NCBI RefSeq assembly: GCF_004798705.1
Contig: NZ_CP039290.1
Coordinates: 3,534,001-3,598,000, forward strand
Length of the DNA stretch: 64,000 bases
Direction of reading: 5' to 3'
Origin: Arthrobacter sp. PAMC25564
GTDB taxonomy: Bacteria; Actinomycetota; Actinomycetes; Actinomycetales; Micrococcaceae
The notes under the pieces were generated by a model, which was given only the letters and a program-made list of their open reading frames with translations, ran no database searches and had not been told where the DNA came from. A program made the translations under genes and the position numbers. Below, piece after piece: positions 35,351-44,637 of the stretch. Each line of letters opens with the position of its first letter. Position 1 is the first letter of the stretch.

Positions 35351-36568
35351 ATGCTGGACTCTCCCCTGCTGACCGCTGCCGCCGTCGCCGTGATCGCCAT
35401 GGCGATCGCCGTCGTCGTCGCCGTCGGGCTCAACGTCCTCCGCTCCTTCCGGGAGCTGGGCACCGATGCCGAACGCGCCACCTACAAGACGCTGCACGCG
35501 GCGTCCCGGGCCGGGCAGCACCTGCGGACCGGCCTGAATCCGGCTGGCGCGGCCAAGGCCAGCCGGCAGCTGCGCAGCCTGCTCGGCTGCGACGCGCTGG
35601 CGATCACGGACACGACGGGCGTGCTGGCGTGGGACGGCGCCGGCGAGGAGCTCAGGCCCCTGCTGATGGGCCTCGCGGCCGGGGTGCTCGACGGCGGCCA
35701 TACCGCCGTGATCCCGGCCGGCGAGGTGCATGAACTCGCGCACGCCACGGACGTCCCGGTGGCCCGGCCGGAGGTGGAGCGCGCCGCGGTGATCGCCCCG
35801 ATCAAGGCCGGCACCCGGGTGGTCGGCGTCGTGGCGGCCTTCGCCCCCGCGGCCGGCGCGGGGCTGGTCCGGGCGACGGGCGAGGTGGCCGACTGGGTGG
35901 CGGCCCAGGTGGAACTGGCCGAGCTCGATGCCTCCCGCACGCTTCTGATGGAGGCCGAGGTGCGCGCGCTCCGCGCCCAGATCAGCCCGCACTTCATCTA
36001 CAACTCGCTGAACGCTATCGCGTCCTTCATCAACACGGACCCGGTGCGGGCGCGGGAACTCGTGGTGGAGTTTGCCGACTTCACCCGCTACTCGTTCCGG
36101 CGGCATGGAGACTTCACCACACTCGCCGAGGAACTGCGCTGCATCGACCGCTACCTGCTCCTGGAGCGGGCCCGGTTCGGGGACCGGGTGCAGGTGAGCC
36201 TGCGGATCGCCCCCGAGGTGCTCAGCACAGTGATCCCCTTCCTGAGCCTGCAGCCCCTCGTGGAAAACGCGGTGCGGCATGGCTTGGAGGCCAAGGAGGG
36301 GCCGGGCCACATTTCCATCACGGCGAACGATTCCGGGGCGTTCGCCGAGGTGACCATCGAGGACGACGGCGTGGGCATGGATCCGGAACAGCTGCGGTCC
36401 TTGCTGGCCGGCCATGGCGAGGGCGACCACGTCGGGCTGCGCAACGTCGACGCCCGGTTGCGGCAGGTCTACGGTGAGGACAACGGGCTGGTCATCGAGA
36501 CCGCCCCGGGCGAGGGCACGCTGATCACCATGCGTGTGCCCAAGTCGCAGCCCCGCCACGACGCCTGA
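35351..36568 (+). CDS. sensor histidine kinase (LytS/HPK7-type)
   Basis: A 405-residue kinase with a single N-terminal membrane helix (about 8-30), a GAF-like sensor region (about 60-185, LGCDALAITDTTGVLAWDG), the His_kinase domain with phospho-acceptor His214 in ISPHFIYNSLNAI, and a HATPase domain (LVENAVRHGLE N-box; DDGVGM G-box). It lacks the 5TM LytS input domain. The start at 35351 is the first ATG before the membrane helix. It pairs with the LytTR regulator 80 nt downstream and lies beside two carboxylate symporter pairs, so it probably controls one or both. Confidence 0.9.
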   Translation: MLDSPLLTAAAVAVIAMAIAVVVAVGLNVLRSFRELGTDAERATYKTLHAASRAGQHLRTGLNPAGAAKASRQLRSLLGCDALAITDTTGVLAWDGAGEELRPLLMGLAAGVLDGGHTAVIPAGEVHELAHATDVPVARPEVERAAVIAPIKAGTRVVGVVAAFAPAAGAGLVRATGEVADWVAAQVELAELDASRTLLMEAEVRALRAQISPHFIYNSLNAIASFINTDPVRARELVVEFADFTRYSFRRHGDFTTLAEELRCIDRYLLLERARFGDRVQVSLRIAPEVLSTVIPFLSLQPLVENAVRHGLEAKEGPGHISITANDSGAFAEVTIEDDGVGMDPEQLRSLLAGHGEGDHVGLRNVDARLRQVYGEDNGLVIETAPGEGTLITMRVPKSQPRHDA

Positions 36569-36648
36569 CGCGGTTGCCTGACACCGCACAAACCGCCGCG
36601 GCGCCGGGCGGAACGCCGCGCGGAATCCGCCGGCAGTAGTCTGGAACC

Positions 36649-37368
36649 ATGATTAACGTCCTCGTCGCCGACGACGAGCTGCCCGCCGTCGAGGAACTGG
36701 CCTTCCTGCTCGGCAGGGACGACCGGATCGGCACCATCCACCGCGCCTCCTCCGGCGCCGAGGCCCTGCGCGCCCTGGCAGCCGGGGACGTCGACGCCGT
36801 CTTCCTCGACATCCATATGCCCGCTGTGTCCGGGCTCGACATCGCCCGGTCCATCGCCTCCAGCGCGCACCCGCCCGCCGTCGTCTTTGTCACCGCCGAT
36901 GAGGACTGCGCGCTGGAGGCGTTCGAGCTCGCGGCCGTGGACTACCTGCTCAAACCCGTGCGTGCCGAACGGCTGGCGAAGTCGGTCGGCCGTATCTGTG
37001 AGCTGCTCAAGGACGGCGCCGCGGTGCCGGAGATGATCACCGTGGACCTCGGCGGCACCACCAGGATGATCCGGCGCGACGACGTCACGTACGTCCAGGC
37101 GCAGGGCGATTACGCCAGGCTCCACACCGCGGACGCGAGCTACCTGATCCGGGTGCCGCTCGCGGACCTTGAGCAGCAATGGGCCGACGCCGGGTTCATC
37201 CGCACCCACCGCTCCTATCTGATCTCCCTGAACCACGTCAGCCATATGAAGCTCGCCGTGGCACGGCCCAGCGTGACCCTGGCCGGCGCCGAACTGCCGA
37301 TCAGCCGCCGGCACCTGCCCTCCGTGCGGGAGAAACTCGAGGCGACCCGGATCCGGCCGCAGGCATGA
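36649..37368 (+). CDS. LytTR family response regulator
   Basis: A 239-residue response regulator with a receiver domain (Asp54 phospho-acceptor in VFLDIHMP; Lys in LLKPV) and a C-terminal LytTR DNA-binding domain (about 135-235, DDVTYVQAQGDYARLHT and FIRTHRSYLISLNHV). It overlaps the next gene by ATGA, which places regulator and transporter in one operon. In Enterobacteria LytTR systems such as BtsSR and YpdAB sense pyruvate and control transporters; this layout is analogous. Confidence 0.92.
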   Translation: MINVLVADDELPAVEELAFLLGRDDRIGTIHRASSGAEALRALAAGDVDAVFLDIHMPAVSGLDIARSIASSAHPPAVVFVTADEDCALEAFELAAVDYLLKPVRAERLAKSVGRICELLKDGAAVPEMITVDLGGTTRMIRRDDVTYVQAQGDYARLHTADASYLIRVPLADLEQQWADAGFIRTHRSYLISLNHVSHMKLAVARPSVTLAGAELPISRRHLPSVREKLEATRIRPQA

Positions 37369-37742
37369 CCCGGGTCCGTGTCACCGCTCCGCGCACCAGC
37401 GCCCAGGCCAGTACGGCACTGCCCGCTGCGCGGTCGGCCGCCGAGCTGCGCGAAGCCGCAGAGGAGTCCGACGCCGGCCAGGTATTCGTCCGCTCGCTGA
37501 TCCGCTCGCAGCTGAGGCTGGGCGTCGTGGTGGCCGGAGGCTTTATGCTCATCCTGCTCGCCTTCCCGCTTATGCTGGGGCTGGTCCCGGGGCTGGCGGA
37601 ATCGAAGATTGCCGGCCTTCCCTTCGACTGGGTCCTGCTGGGCGCCGGAATCTATCCCGTGATCGGTCTCGGCGCGTGGCTGTATGTCCGGACGGCGGCA
37701 CGGAACGAGGCCCGGTACCGGGAGCTGGCGGGGGACAAATGA
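37365..37742 (+). CDS. DUF485-like small membrane protein
   Basis: A 125-residue protein with a charged N-terminus and two membrane helices (about 55-80 and 88-110). The RSLIRSQLRLGVVVAGGFML segment resembles the helix entry of DUF485. Starts in ATGA overlap with the response regulator and is followed eight nt later by the second symporter, repeating the DUF485-actP arrangement of the divergent operon. The N-terminus differs from the other copy, so it is a distant paralogue. Confidence 0.75.
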   Translation: MTRVRVTAPRTSAQASTALPAARSAAELREAAEESDAGQVFVRSLIRSQLRLGVVVAGGFMLILLAFPLMLGLVPGLAESKIAGLPFDWVLLGAGIYPVIGLGAWLYVRTAARNEARYRELAGDK

Positions 37743-37749
37743 TGCGGCC

Positions 37750-39216
37750 GTGAACCCGGTCCTCGGGATTGCGGCGTTAGCCGCCGTCTCCCTCGCCACG
37801 GCCGTCATCGGCTTCTACGGGCTGCGGGTCTCCCGCACCACGAGTGACTTTTATGTGGCCTCGCGGACGGTGCGGCCCTGGTGGAATGCCTCGGCCATCG
37901 GCGGCGAGTATCTCTCGGCCGCGAGCTTCCTCGGCGTGGCGGGGCTCGTCCTGCTCTCGGGCACCGATGCCCTGTGGTTTCCGGTGGGCTATACGGCCGG
38001 CTACCTGATGCTGCTCCTGTTCGTGGCCGCTCCGCTGCGGCGCTCCGGCGCGTACACGATTCCGGACTTCACCGAGGCGCGGCTTGACTCGCGGGCAGTC
38101 CGCCGCGTCACGAGCATTGTGGTGGTGCTCGTCGGCTGGCTCTACATCGTTCCGCAGCTGCACGGCGCGGCGCTGGCCATCCGGATCGCCACGGGCCTGC
38201 CGGGCTGGGTGGGGCAGGTGGCGGTGGTCGCCGTCGTCTGCATTACCGTGGTGGCGGGCGGGATGCGTTCCATCACCTTCGTCCAGGCGTTCCAGTACTG
38301 GCTGAAATTGACGGCGCTGGCCGTGCCGATCCTCTTCATCTTCTTTGTGCTCGCCGGAACCGGTGCCCCCGCCGTCGCCGACGCCGCGGCGAATCCCACG
38401 GCCGCAGCACCAGCCGGGCCCTACCAGAACTTCTCCCTGCTCGTGGCCCTGCTGTTCGGCACGCTGGGACTGCCCCATGTACTGGTGCGGTTCTACACGA
38501 ATCCGGACGGCCAGTCGGCCCGCCGGACCACGCTGATTGTGCTGGGCCTGCTGTCCGTCTTCTACCTGTTCCCGACGGCGTACGGCCTGATCGGGCGTAT
38601 GTTCGCGCCCGGGCTTGCCCAAAGCGGCAGGGCGGATGCCCTCGTGCTGCTGCTGCCGGGCCGGATGATCGGCGGGACGGCCGGCGACCTGCTTTCCGCC
38701 TTGGTGGTGGCCGGGGCGTTCGCCGCGTTCCTGTCCACGACCTCCGGGCTGGTGGTCTCGCTCGCAGGCGTGATCAGCCAGGATGTGTTCGGCGGCAGCG
38801 TGCGCGGCTTCCGGTGGGCGGCGCTGATCTCGGCGGTCGTGCCGCTGGGGATAGCGTCCATGACCGACTCCCTGGCGCTGGCCGGAAGCGTGGGGCTCGT
38901 ATTCGCCTTCACCGCGTCCACGATCTGCCCTGTGCTGCTGCTGGGCATCTGGTGGCGGGGCCTGACGGATACGGGAGCGATCGCCGGGATGCTGACCGGC
39001 GGGGTGCTCTGCGGCGGGGCCATGGTGGCCGGCTCGGTGCTGGGTGCCGCCGGGACGCCGTCGTGGCTCGCCCAGCCCGCCGCGTGGACGGTCCCGGCCG
39101 CGTTCGGCGTCGTTATCCTGGTGTCCCGGGCGACGAAGGACCGGGTACCCCGGACGATCACGCGGCTGATGACGCGGCTCCACACCCCGGAACGGCCGCT
39201 GGCAACCGAACGCTGA
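37750..39216 (+). CDS. second sodium/solute (acetate-type) symporter
   Basis: A 488-residue SSS-family symporter paralogous to ActP. TSDFYVASRTVRPWWNASAI and GGEYLSAASFLGVAG match the ActP signatures, VLVRFYTNPDGQSARRTT corresponds to the conserved loop, and about 13 helices are seen. The GTG at 37750 is the first plausible start after the DUF485-like gene; no strong Shine-Dalgarno is visible, consistent with coupled translation. It is the last gene of the kinase-regulator-DUF485-symporter operon. Substrate is likely a small monocarboxylate, inferred from family. Confidence 0.88.
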   Translation: MNPVLGIAALAAVSLATAVIGFYGLRVSRTTSDFYVASRTVRPWWNASAIGGEYLSAASFLGVAGLVLLSGTDALWFPVGYTAGYLMLLLFVAAPLRRSGAYTIPDFTEARLDSRAVRRVTSIVVVLVGWLYIVPQLHGAALAIRIATGLPGWVGQVAVVAVVCITVVAGGMRSITFVQAFQYWLKLTALAVPILFIFFVLAGTGAPAVADAAANPTAAAPAGPYQNFSLLVALLFGTLGLPHVLVRFYTNPDGQSARRTTLIVLGLLSVFYLFPTAYGLIGRMFAPGLAQSGRADALVLLLPGRMIGGTAGDLLSALVVAGAFAAFLSTTSGLVVSLAGVISQDVFGGSVRGFRWAALISAVVPLGIASMTDSLALAGSVGLVFAFTASTICPVLLLGIWWRGLTDTGAIAGMLTGGVLCGGAMVAGSVLGAAGTPSWLAQPAAWTVPAAFGVVILVSRATKDRVPRTITRLMTRLHTPERPLATER

Positions 39217-39227
39217 GCAGGCGGCCC

Positions 39228-39812
39228 TCAGTCGATGGAGGCCATCAGTTCCACGACGCGTTCCAGGAAGGCGTCGACCTGGCTTTCCTCGTACCCGTCC
39301 CGGCCGATGGCCGGCCGGAAGACGGCGCGGCGGATGTTGTCCACGCTCAGCGCCCGGTCCTCTTCGAGGTAGCCGATCAGCTCATGGCACAGGTCGTCGA
39401 CGTCCGTGGTGTTGTAGCTGCGGGCTTTGGCCTTGGTGGGGCGCCGGAAGCGTTGGCCGTCCGGCCGGTGCAACCGGCCGCGGAGCACGCCGGCAAGCCG
39501 GCCGATTTCGCGCAGCCAGGCTTCCTCGCCGCGCTCGGCGACCAGTTCATCGCGTTCGCGCCGCGCGAGGGCATCCTCGAGCCGGTCCAGGGCCGCATCC
39601 ACGCCGGCCGCGGCATAGCCGCCCTTGACAGGGTCGAAGGAGACGGCCCTGACATCGGCACTGCTGATGGGACGGCCCGCGGCCTTAGGTGATTCAAACG
39701 ATACCCGCGCCCGCTGCAGGAACTGATCGACCTGCTTGGCGTTGTAGCCATACTGGTTCCGCTGCACGCGGTCAAAGGACGCAGGAATCTGCCGTTGAAT
39801 GTCCACTGTCAC
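39228..39812 (-). CDS. DivIVA-domain-like protein with three short repeats
   Basis: A 194-residue protein made of three copies of the DivIVA-type N-terminal motif: SFDRVQRNQYGYNAKQVDQF near residue 12, SFDPVKGGYAAAGVDAALDR near 55, and FRPAIGRDGYEESQVDAFLE near 170, each with the F-x-GY-x-VD core. Between the second and third lies a basic stretch with a possible short coiled coil. Such proteins are annotated as DivIVA domain-containing in actinobacteria; polar or septal localisation is possible but unproven. The GTG at 39812 is chosen for the AAGGA seven nt upstream. Confidence 0.82.
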   Translation of the reverse strand: MTVDIQRQIPASFDRVQRNQYGYNAKQVDQFLQRARVSFESPKAAGRPISSADVRAVSFDPVKGGYAAAGVDAALDRLEDALARRERDELVAERGEEAWLREIGRLAGVLRGRLHRPDGQRFRRPTKAKARSYNTTDVDDLCHELIGYLEEDRALSVDNIRRAVFRPAIGRDGYEESQVDAFLERVVELMASID

Positions 39813-39898
39813 TATGTTTCCTTCGGGGTTTCCTTCGGGCCGTTCGGCTGGTTTGCCCGGCACCATTCTAGGGCCGGAAGTGTTGATCCGGGAGGCGC

Positions 39899-40819
39899 CT
39901 ATGCGCCGGCGACGGCCGAGAAGAGGATGAAAGCCACCGGCGAGGCGAACACAATCGAGTCCAGCCGGTCCATCACTCCACCGTGGCCGGGCAGGATGCT
40001 GCTCATGTCCTTGATGCCCAGTTCGCGTTTCACCATGGACTCGGCAAGGTCCCCTGCGGTGGCCGCGGCCACCATGCCGACGGCGAGCACGGCCCCGACC
40101 CACCAGGGCCTTCCCAGCAGGAAGATGCTGGCCAGCACGCCGATGATCATCGCCCCGGCGATCGAACCGGCGAAGCCTTCCCAGGTCTTCTTGGGGCTGA
40201 TTTTGGGAGCCATCGGATGCTTGCCCAGGAAGGCACCCACGAGGTAGCCGAAGGTGTCGTTGGAGACCACCAGCAGCAGGAGCGTGGCGATCTGCCAGGC
40301 GCCGGGCGGCACCACGCCGCCGGGCCAGGGGCCCACCGGTGCCATGCCTCCCGTGGTGTGCAGCGGCAGCACAGCGAAGCTGATCAGGAACGGCACCCAG
40401 GCGAGGGTGAAGACGCCGGCGAAGATGCTGCGGGCCGAGCCCGCGGCTCCTTCCAGGGAGCGCCATAGCAGCACGGCCACGCTGCTGAGCAGCATGGCGA
40501 AGAGCAGGCTTTCGACGCCGCCGAAGTACGCTGCGATGGGCATCGCGATGGTCCCGGTCATGGCCGGGATAATGGGGAGCCTGGTCCCGGATGCTTCCAG
40601 GGCCCGGAAGATCTCCCAGACGCCGAAGACGGCGAAGGCCGTGACGATCAGCACAAAGCCCAGCGGAAGAAAGATCAGCCCGCCAAGGACGGCGAAGAGC
40701 ATACCAAGGCCCACCGCGGTGGCGGCAGGAAGGTTCCTGCCGGCCTTCGGCGTCGGATTCTTTCGTTCTTTCCCCCGCCCCCGGACGCGTGGTCCGGGGG
40801 CCTGCTGTGCCTGACCCAT
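39899..40819 (-). CDS. cdsA: phosphatidate cytidylyltransferase
   Basis: A 306-residue CdsA that makes CDP-diacylglycerol from phosphatidate and CTP at the membrane. About eight membrane helices are visible, and the C-terminal signature GDLAESMVKRELGIKDMS followed by LPGHGGVMDRLDS is diagnostic. A basic N-terminal tail precedes the first helix. The start shares a base with the frr stop (TGATG), which places it in the pyrH-frr-cdsA series typical of bacteria. Confidence 0.94.
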   Translation of the reverse strand: MGQAQQAPGPRVRGRGKERKNPTPKAGRNLPAATAVGLGMLFAVLGGLIFLPLGFVLIVTAFAVFGVWEIFRALEASGTRLPIIPAMTGTIAMPIAAYFGGVESLLFAMLLSSVAVLLWRSLEGAAGSARSIFAGVFTLAWVPFLISFAVLPLHTTGGMAPVGPWPGGVVPPGAWQIATLLLLVVSNDTFGYLVGAFLGKHPMAPKISPKKTWEGFAGSIAGAMIIGVLASIFLLGRPWWVGAVLAVGMVAAATAGDLAESMVKRELGIKDMSSILPGHGGVMDRLDSIVFASPVAFILFSAVAGA

Positions 40820-41376
40820 CAGACCTCGAGCAGCTCGGCTTCCTTGCGCTTGAGCAGCTCGTCAATCCCGTCAACGTGTGCCTTGGTCATGGCATCCAGT
40901 TCCTTTTCGCCGCGGCTGCCCTCGTCCTCGCCGGCGTCCCCGTCCTTGACCAGTTTATCCAGTGTCTCCTTGGCCTTGCGGCGGATGTTGCGGATGGAGA
41001 CCTTGGCGTCCTCGCCCTTGGCTTTGACGATTTTGACGTATTCCTTGCGCCGTTCCTTCGTCAGCTCCGGGATGGTGATCCGGATGACGTTGCCGTCGTT
41101 CGAGGGGTTGGCGCCGACCTCGGAGTCGCTCAGTGCCCGTTCGATGTCGCGCAGGGCCGTCTTGTCGAACGGGGTGATGAGGATGGTGCGGGCGTCCGGA
41201 ACCGCGAAGGAGGCCAGCTGCTGCAGGGGCGTCGGCGAACCGTAATAGTCCACCAGGACCCGGTTGTACAGGCCGGGCGTGGCGCGGCCGGTCCGGATCG
41301 AGGCGAAGTCTTCCTTGGCTACCTCTACCGCCTTGTCCATCTTGTCCCCGGCTTCGAGCAAGGTTTCTTCGATCAC
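40819..41376 (-). CDS. frr: ribosome recycling factor
   Basis: A 185-residue RRF that splits post-termination ribosomes together with EF-G. Normal length; [20 protein letters not shown] and the C-terminal [20 protein letters not shown]-type helix are characteristic of the domain I three-helix bundle. A weak AGGAGA precedes the ATG. It lies between pyrH and cdsA on the same strand. Confidence 0.97.
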   Translation of the reverse strand: MIEETLLEAGDKMDKAVEVAKEDFASIRTGRATPGLYNRVLVDYYGSPTPLQQLASFAVPDARTILITPFDKTALRDIERALSDSEVGANPSNDGNVIRITIPELTKERRKEYVKIVKAKGEDAKVSIRNIRRKAKETLDKLVKDGDAGEDEGSRGEKELDAMTKAHVDGIDELLKRKEAELLEV

Positions 41377-41507
41377 GATCTCTCCTCAGAAATTGGTGCG
41401 TCCCGGTTGGCGGGCCGCTGCACGGTCTTCGTTCGTTCCGTCGGTGTCTTCCGCATGCCGGTACCCTGTCCGGGTACGGAACTGTCCTGAAAACATCCTA
41501 GCCGTTG

Positions 41508-42242
41508 CTAGGGGGTGACGACGGTGCCGAGGTCCTCGCCGCGGATGGCCCGGGTGACGTTACCTTCGCCTTCCATGCCGAACACCACCATTGTGAGGTT
41601 GTTGTCCTTGCACATGGTCATGGCGGTCTGGTCCATCACACGGATGTCGCGGCGCAGGGCCTCGTCGTAGCTGAGGTGGTGCAGCTTTTCGGCCGAGGGG
41701 TCCTTCTTTGGGTCAGCGGTATAGACGCCGTCGACCCCGCTCTTGGCCATCAGGACGACGTCGGCGTGGACCTCCATGGCCCGCTGGGCCGCGACGGTGT
41801 CGGTCGAGAAGTACGGCAGGCCGGCGCCGGCACCGAAGATGACAACGCGGCCCTTTTCCATGTGGCGGATGGCGCGGCGCGGAATGTAGGCCTCGGCGAC
41901 CTGGCCCATGGTGATGGCGCTCTGGACACGGGTTTCGACTCCGGCCTGTTCCAGGAAGTCCTGGAGCGCGAGGCAGTTCATAACGGTGCCGAGCATCCCC
42001 ATGTAGTCGGCGCGTGAGCGGTCCATGCCGCTCTGGGACAATTCGGCGCCGCGGAAGAAGTTCCCGCCGCCGACGACGATGGCGACCTCGACGTCGGGGA
42101 CTGCGGCGGCGATCTGCTTGGCCACGCCGCGGACGGTATCCGGGTCAACGCCCAGCTTGCCGCCGCCGAAGACCTCGCCGGAAAGTTTCAAGAGAACGCG
42201 GCGCCGGGTCTTTCTTGGCTGGGCTGAAGTGACGGTTTCCAT
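41508..42242 (-). CDS. pyrH: UMP kinase
   Basis: A 244-residue hexameric bacterial UMP kinase of the amino-acid-kinase fold. [12 protein letters not shown] (phosphate loop), [10 protein letters not shown], and [20 protein letters not shown] are typical. The ATG at 42242 is supported by a GGGAAGG seven nt upstream; the frame extends to 42341 but without a good signal. It is followed by frr after 131 nt that contain a GTACCC/GGGTAC hairpin (41461-41477). Confidence 0.97.
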   Translation of the reverse strand: METVTSAQPRKTRRRVLLKLSGEVFGGGKLGVDPDTVRGVAKQIAAAVPDVEVAIVVGGGNFFRGAELSQSGMDRSRADYMGMLGTVMNCLALQDFLEQAGVETRVQSAITMGQVAEAYIPRRAIRHMEKGRVVIFGAGAGLPYFSTDTVAAQRAMEVHADVVLMAKSGVDGVYTADPKKDPSAEKLHHLSYDEALRRDIRVMDQTAMTMCKDNNLTMVVFGMEGEGNVTRAIRGEDLGTVVTP

Positions 42243-42339
42243 GGTGCCTTCCCGTTGGTGAACTCTGAAAAAGGTTATCGTGCCGGAGGCCAGGGGTGTG
42301 ATTCCACTCTGGTGTACGCATGCTGCCCCGGGTGCATGC

Positions 42340-42370
42340 AAAAGGGGTGGCCACCGCAGTGACCACCCCC
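42340..42370 (-). terminator. intrinsic terminator of rpsB-tsf
   Basis: On the minus strand GGGGTGG (from 42369) pairs with CCACCCC (to 42344), followed by TTTTGC. It lies about 45 nt after the tsf stop. Confidence 0.75.
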
Positions 42371-42412
42371 TTAGCGTGTCCGGCTAGTGCCTGACTGGTG
42401 TCCGGCTCCTGG

Positions 42413-43249
42413 TCAGGAACCGACGCGGAAACGCGCGAATGCGGTTCCCTTGACGCCGGCCTCTTCGAGGATCTGGGCGACGGATTTCTTGGCGTCCTTG
42501 GCGAACGACTGGTCCAGCAGGACCTCGCCCTTGTAGAAGCCGGTTACGCGGCCTTCCACAATCTTGGTCATGGCGGCCTCGGGCTTGCCTTCAGCCTTGG
42601 CGGTTTCCTCGGCGATGCGGCGCTCGGACTCGACCAGCTCGGCCGGGACGTCCTCGCGGGAGAGGTAGTTCGGTGACATCGCAGCGATGTGCACGGCGAC
42701 GTCGTGGGCGGCCGTAGCGGCCGCTTCCCCTTCGCCGTCAACGGCGAACAGCACGCCGACCTGCGCCGGGAGATCCTTGGAGGTCTTGTGCAGGTAAGCG
42801 TCGACCGTAGCGCCCTCGATGCGGGAGATGCGGCGAACCACAACCTTCTCGCCGAGGACGGCGCCCTCTTCGATGACAACCTCGGACAGCGGCTTGCCGT
42901 CGACCTCGGTGGCCAGCAGGGTGTCGAGGTCGGCCGCGCCGGACTCAACAGCAACGGCGAGGACCTTGTCGGCGAGCTGGATGAACTTGTCAGCCTTCGC
43001 GACGAAGTCGGTCTCGCAGTTAACTTCGATCATCACGCCGACGCCGCCGTCGACCTTGGCGGTGACCAGGCCTTCTGCGGTGGAGCGGCCTTCGCGCTTG
43101 GTAGCGCCCTTCAGGCCCTTGATGCGGATGATTTCGATGGCCTTCTCGGCGTCACCGTTGGCTTCGTCAAGAGCCTTCTTGACATCCATCATGCCGGCGC
43201 CGGTGCGCTCGCGCAGAGCCTTGATATCAGCGGCAGTGTAGTTCGCCAT
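42413..43249 (-). CDS. tsf: translation elongation factor Ts
   Basis: A 278-residue EF-Ts that recharges EF-Tu with GTP. The N-terminal UBA-like domain (ALRERTGAGMMDVKKALDEA) and the TDFVAKAD signature near residue 80 are clear. GAGGGG lies eight nt before the ATG. It follows rpsB as usual, with a strong hairpin in the 159-nt gap. Confidence 0.97.
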   Translation of the reverse strand: MANYTAADIKALRERTGAGMMDVKKALDEANGDAEKAIEIIRIKGLKGATKREGRSTAEGLVTAKVDGGVGVMIEVNCETDFVAKADKFIQLADKVLAVAVESGAADLDTLLATEVDGKPLSEVVIEEGAVLGEKVVVRRISRIEGATVDAYLHKTSKDLPAQVGVLFAVDGEGEAAATAAHDVAVHIAAMSPNYLSREDVPAELVESERRIAEETAKAEGKPEAAMTKIVEGRVTGFYKGEVLLDQSFAKDAKKSVAQILEEAGVKGTAFARFRVGS

Positions 43250-43290
43250 GTGAACCCCTCTGTCTAGAAATTTTATGTGGTGTACGGACC

Positions 43291-43329
43291 GACAGGACGG
43301 CTGCTCACCTGGTGAGCGGCCATCCTGTC
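43291..43329 (-). promoter_or_regulatory. long hairpin in the rpsB-tsf intergenic region
   Basis: Two 19-nt arms (43291-43309 and 43311-43329) pair at 17 positions plus one wobble, with almost no loop. No U-tract follows. It may attenuate or process the rpsB-tsf mRNA to set the two expression levels. Confidence 0.6.
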
Positions 43330-43370
43330 AGTACCCCCTGCGCCGCGGACGGCGTAGGGGGAGATCCAGA

Positions 43371-43414
43371 TTTACTTGTGCTTGGTTACTTGTTTACTTG
43401 TGCTTGGTTACTTG
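43371..43414. repeat. perfect 22-bp tandem duplication at the rpsB stop codon
   Basis: The 22-mer TTTACTTGTGCTTGGTTACT plus TG is repeated exactly (43371-43392, 43393-43414). The second copy contains the rpsB stop codon (43408-43410). Confidence 0.85.
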
Positions 43415-44331
43415 GCTTCGCCACTGGCGTCGTCAGCAACTTCAGTGGCCTCGGCAGCTGCCGGGGCTTCGTCTGCAGCAGCAACGGGTGCTTCCTGGGC
43501 GGGAGCTTCGGCAACTGCAGCTTCGGCAACAGGAGCGGCTTCAGCGGCAGCAGCCTGATCGGCCTTGCCGCCTTCGAGGAGCTCGCGCTCCCACTCGGCC
43601 AGCGGCTCTTCCGGAGCTTCCGTGGTGCCGGTGGCGCGGTTGTGGCGGGCGATCAGGCCCTCGGCAACAGCATCTGCAACAACGCGGGTCAGCAGGTTGA
43701 CGGAGCGGATGGCGTCGTCGTTGCCCGGGATCGGGAAGTCGACTTCGTCCGGATCGCAGTTGGTGTCCAGGATGGCAACAACCGGGATGTTCAGCTTCTT
43801 GGCTTCGTCAACAGCAAGGTGTTCCTTCTTGGTGTCAACGATCCACAGAGCGGAGGGGGCCTTCGTCAGGTTGCGGATACCACCGAGATTGGTGGCCAGC
43901 TTGGTGAGTTCGCGGCGAAGGAGCAGCAGTTCCTTCTTGGTGTAAGCGGAGCCGGCAACGTCGTCGAAGTCAATCTCTTCGAGTTCCTTCATGCGCTGGA
44001 TTCGCTTGGAGACCGTCTGGAAGTTGGTCAGCATACCGCCGAGCCAACGCTGGTTGACGTACGGCTGGCCAACGCGGGTGGCCTGCTCGGCGATGGATTC
44101 CTGCGCCTGCTTCTTGGTGCCGACGAAGAGGACGGTGCCGCCGTGGGCAACGGTGGCCTTGACGAACTCGTAGGCGCGGTCGATGTAGGACAGCGACTGC
44201 TGCAGGTCAATGATGTAGATACCGTTGCGTTCCGTGAAGATGAAGCGCTTCATCTTCGGGTTCCAACGGCGGGTCTGGTGTCCAAAGTGGACGCCGCTGT
44301 CAAGCAGCTGGCGCATAGTTACGACGGGCAT
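43408..44331 (-). CDS. rpsB: 30S ribosomal protein S2
   Basis: A 307-residue S2, longer than the E. coli protein by a C-terminal Ala/Glu/Val-rich tail (about residues 245-307) common in actinobacteria. [20 protein letters not shown] and [20 protein letters not shown] are the family signatures. A strong GGAAGGAG precedes the ATG. It is the first gene of rpsB-tsf. Confidence 0.97.
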   Translation of the reverse strand: MPVVTMRQLLDSGVHFGHQTRRWNPKMKRFIFTERNGIYIIDLQQSLSYIDRAYEFVKATVAHGGTVLFVGTKKQAQESIAEQATRVGQPYVNQRWLGGMLTNFQTVSKRIQRMKELEEIDFDDVAGSAYTKKELLLLRRELTKLATNLGGIRNLTKAPSALWIVDTKKEHLAVDEAKKLNIPVVAILDTNCDPDEVDFPIPGNDDAIRSVNLLTRVVADAVAEGLIARHNRATGTTEAPEEPLAEWERELLEGGKADQAAAAEAAPVAEAAVAEAPAQEAPVAAADEAPAAAEATEVADDASGEAK

Positions 44332-44637
44332 GCCGGCGCTCCTTCCGGCAGGTCATTCATGAGAGAGCCCTCAGGCTGTCTTACCCTGCCAATAGTTGAC
44401 GGTTAATTAGCAACACCCAGGCGGGCGCTGCTCCTGGCATCCACCGCACCCCTTATCCGGGCCCATGGGGACCGGACCGCAAGGAGCGCAGTCCTCCGCA
44501 CCGTGGGAAGCCGGGCTTCGAATGTGGAGGGCTGGATACGCGTAGTCAGCCACTGCTCCCCCGCACCTCTGAATGAGACGTGCCGGCTTTGACAATAAAT
44601 TGACCGAGCATGAGGGCGCAGCAAACTGCTCCACCTA
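44332..44637. other. rpsB upstream region without a recognised gene
   Basis: This 306-nt stretch must hold the rpsB promoter and leader on the minus strand. I see several TTG-rich -35-like hexamers (for example TTGTCA reading leftwards from 44598) but no convincing -10 at correct spacing. A short minus-strand frame (44403-44624) has no homology I recognise and atypical codon use. No RNA family is identified. Confidence 0.4.

Noticed and set aside
44403-44624. A short minus-strand frame (73 residues) upstream of rpsB
   Set aside because: No homology, no Shine-Dalgarno, and it covers the region expected to contain the rpsB promoter.
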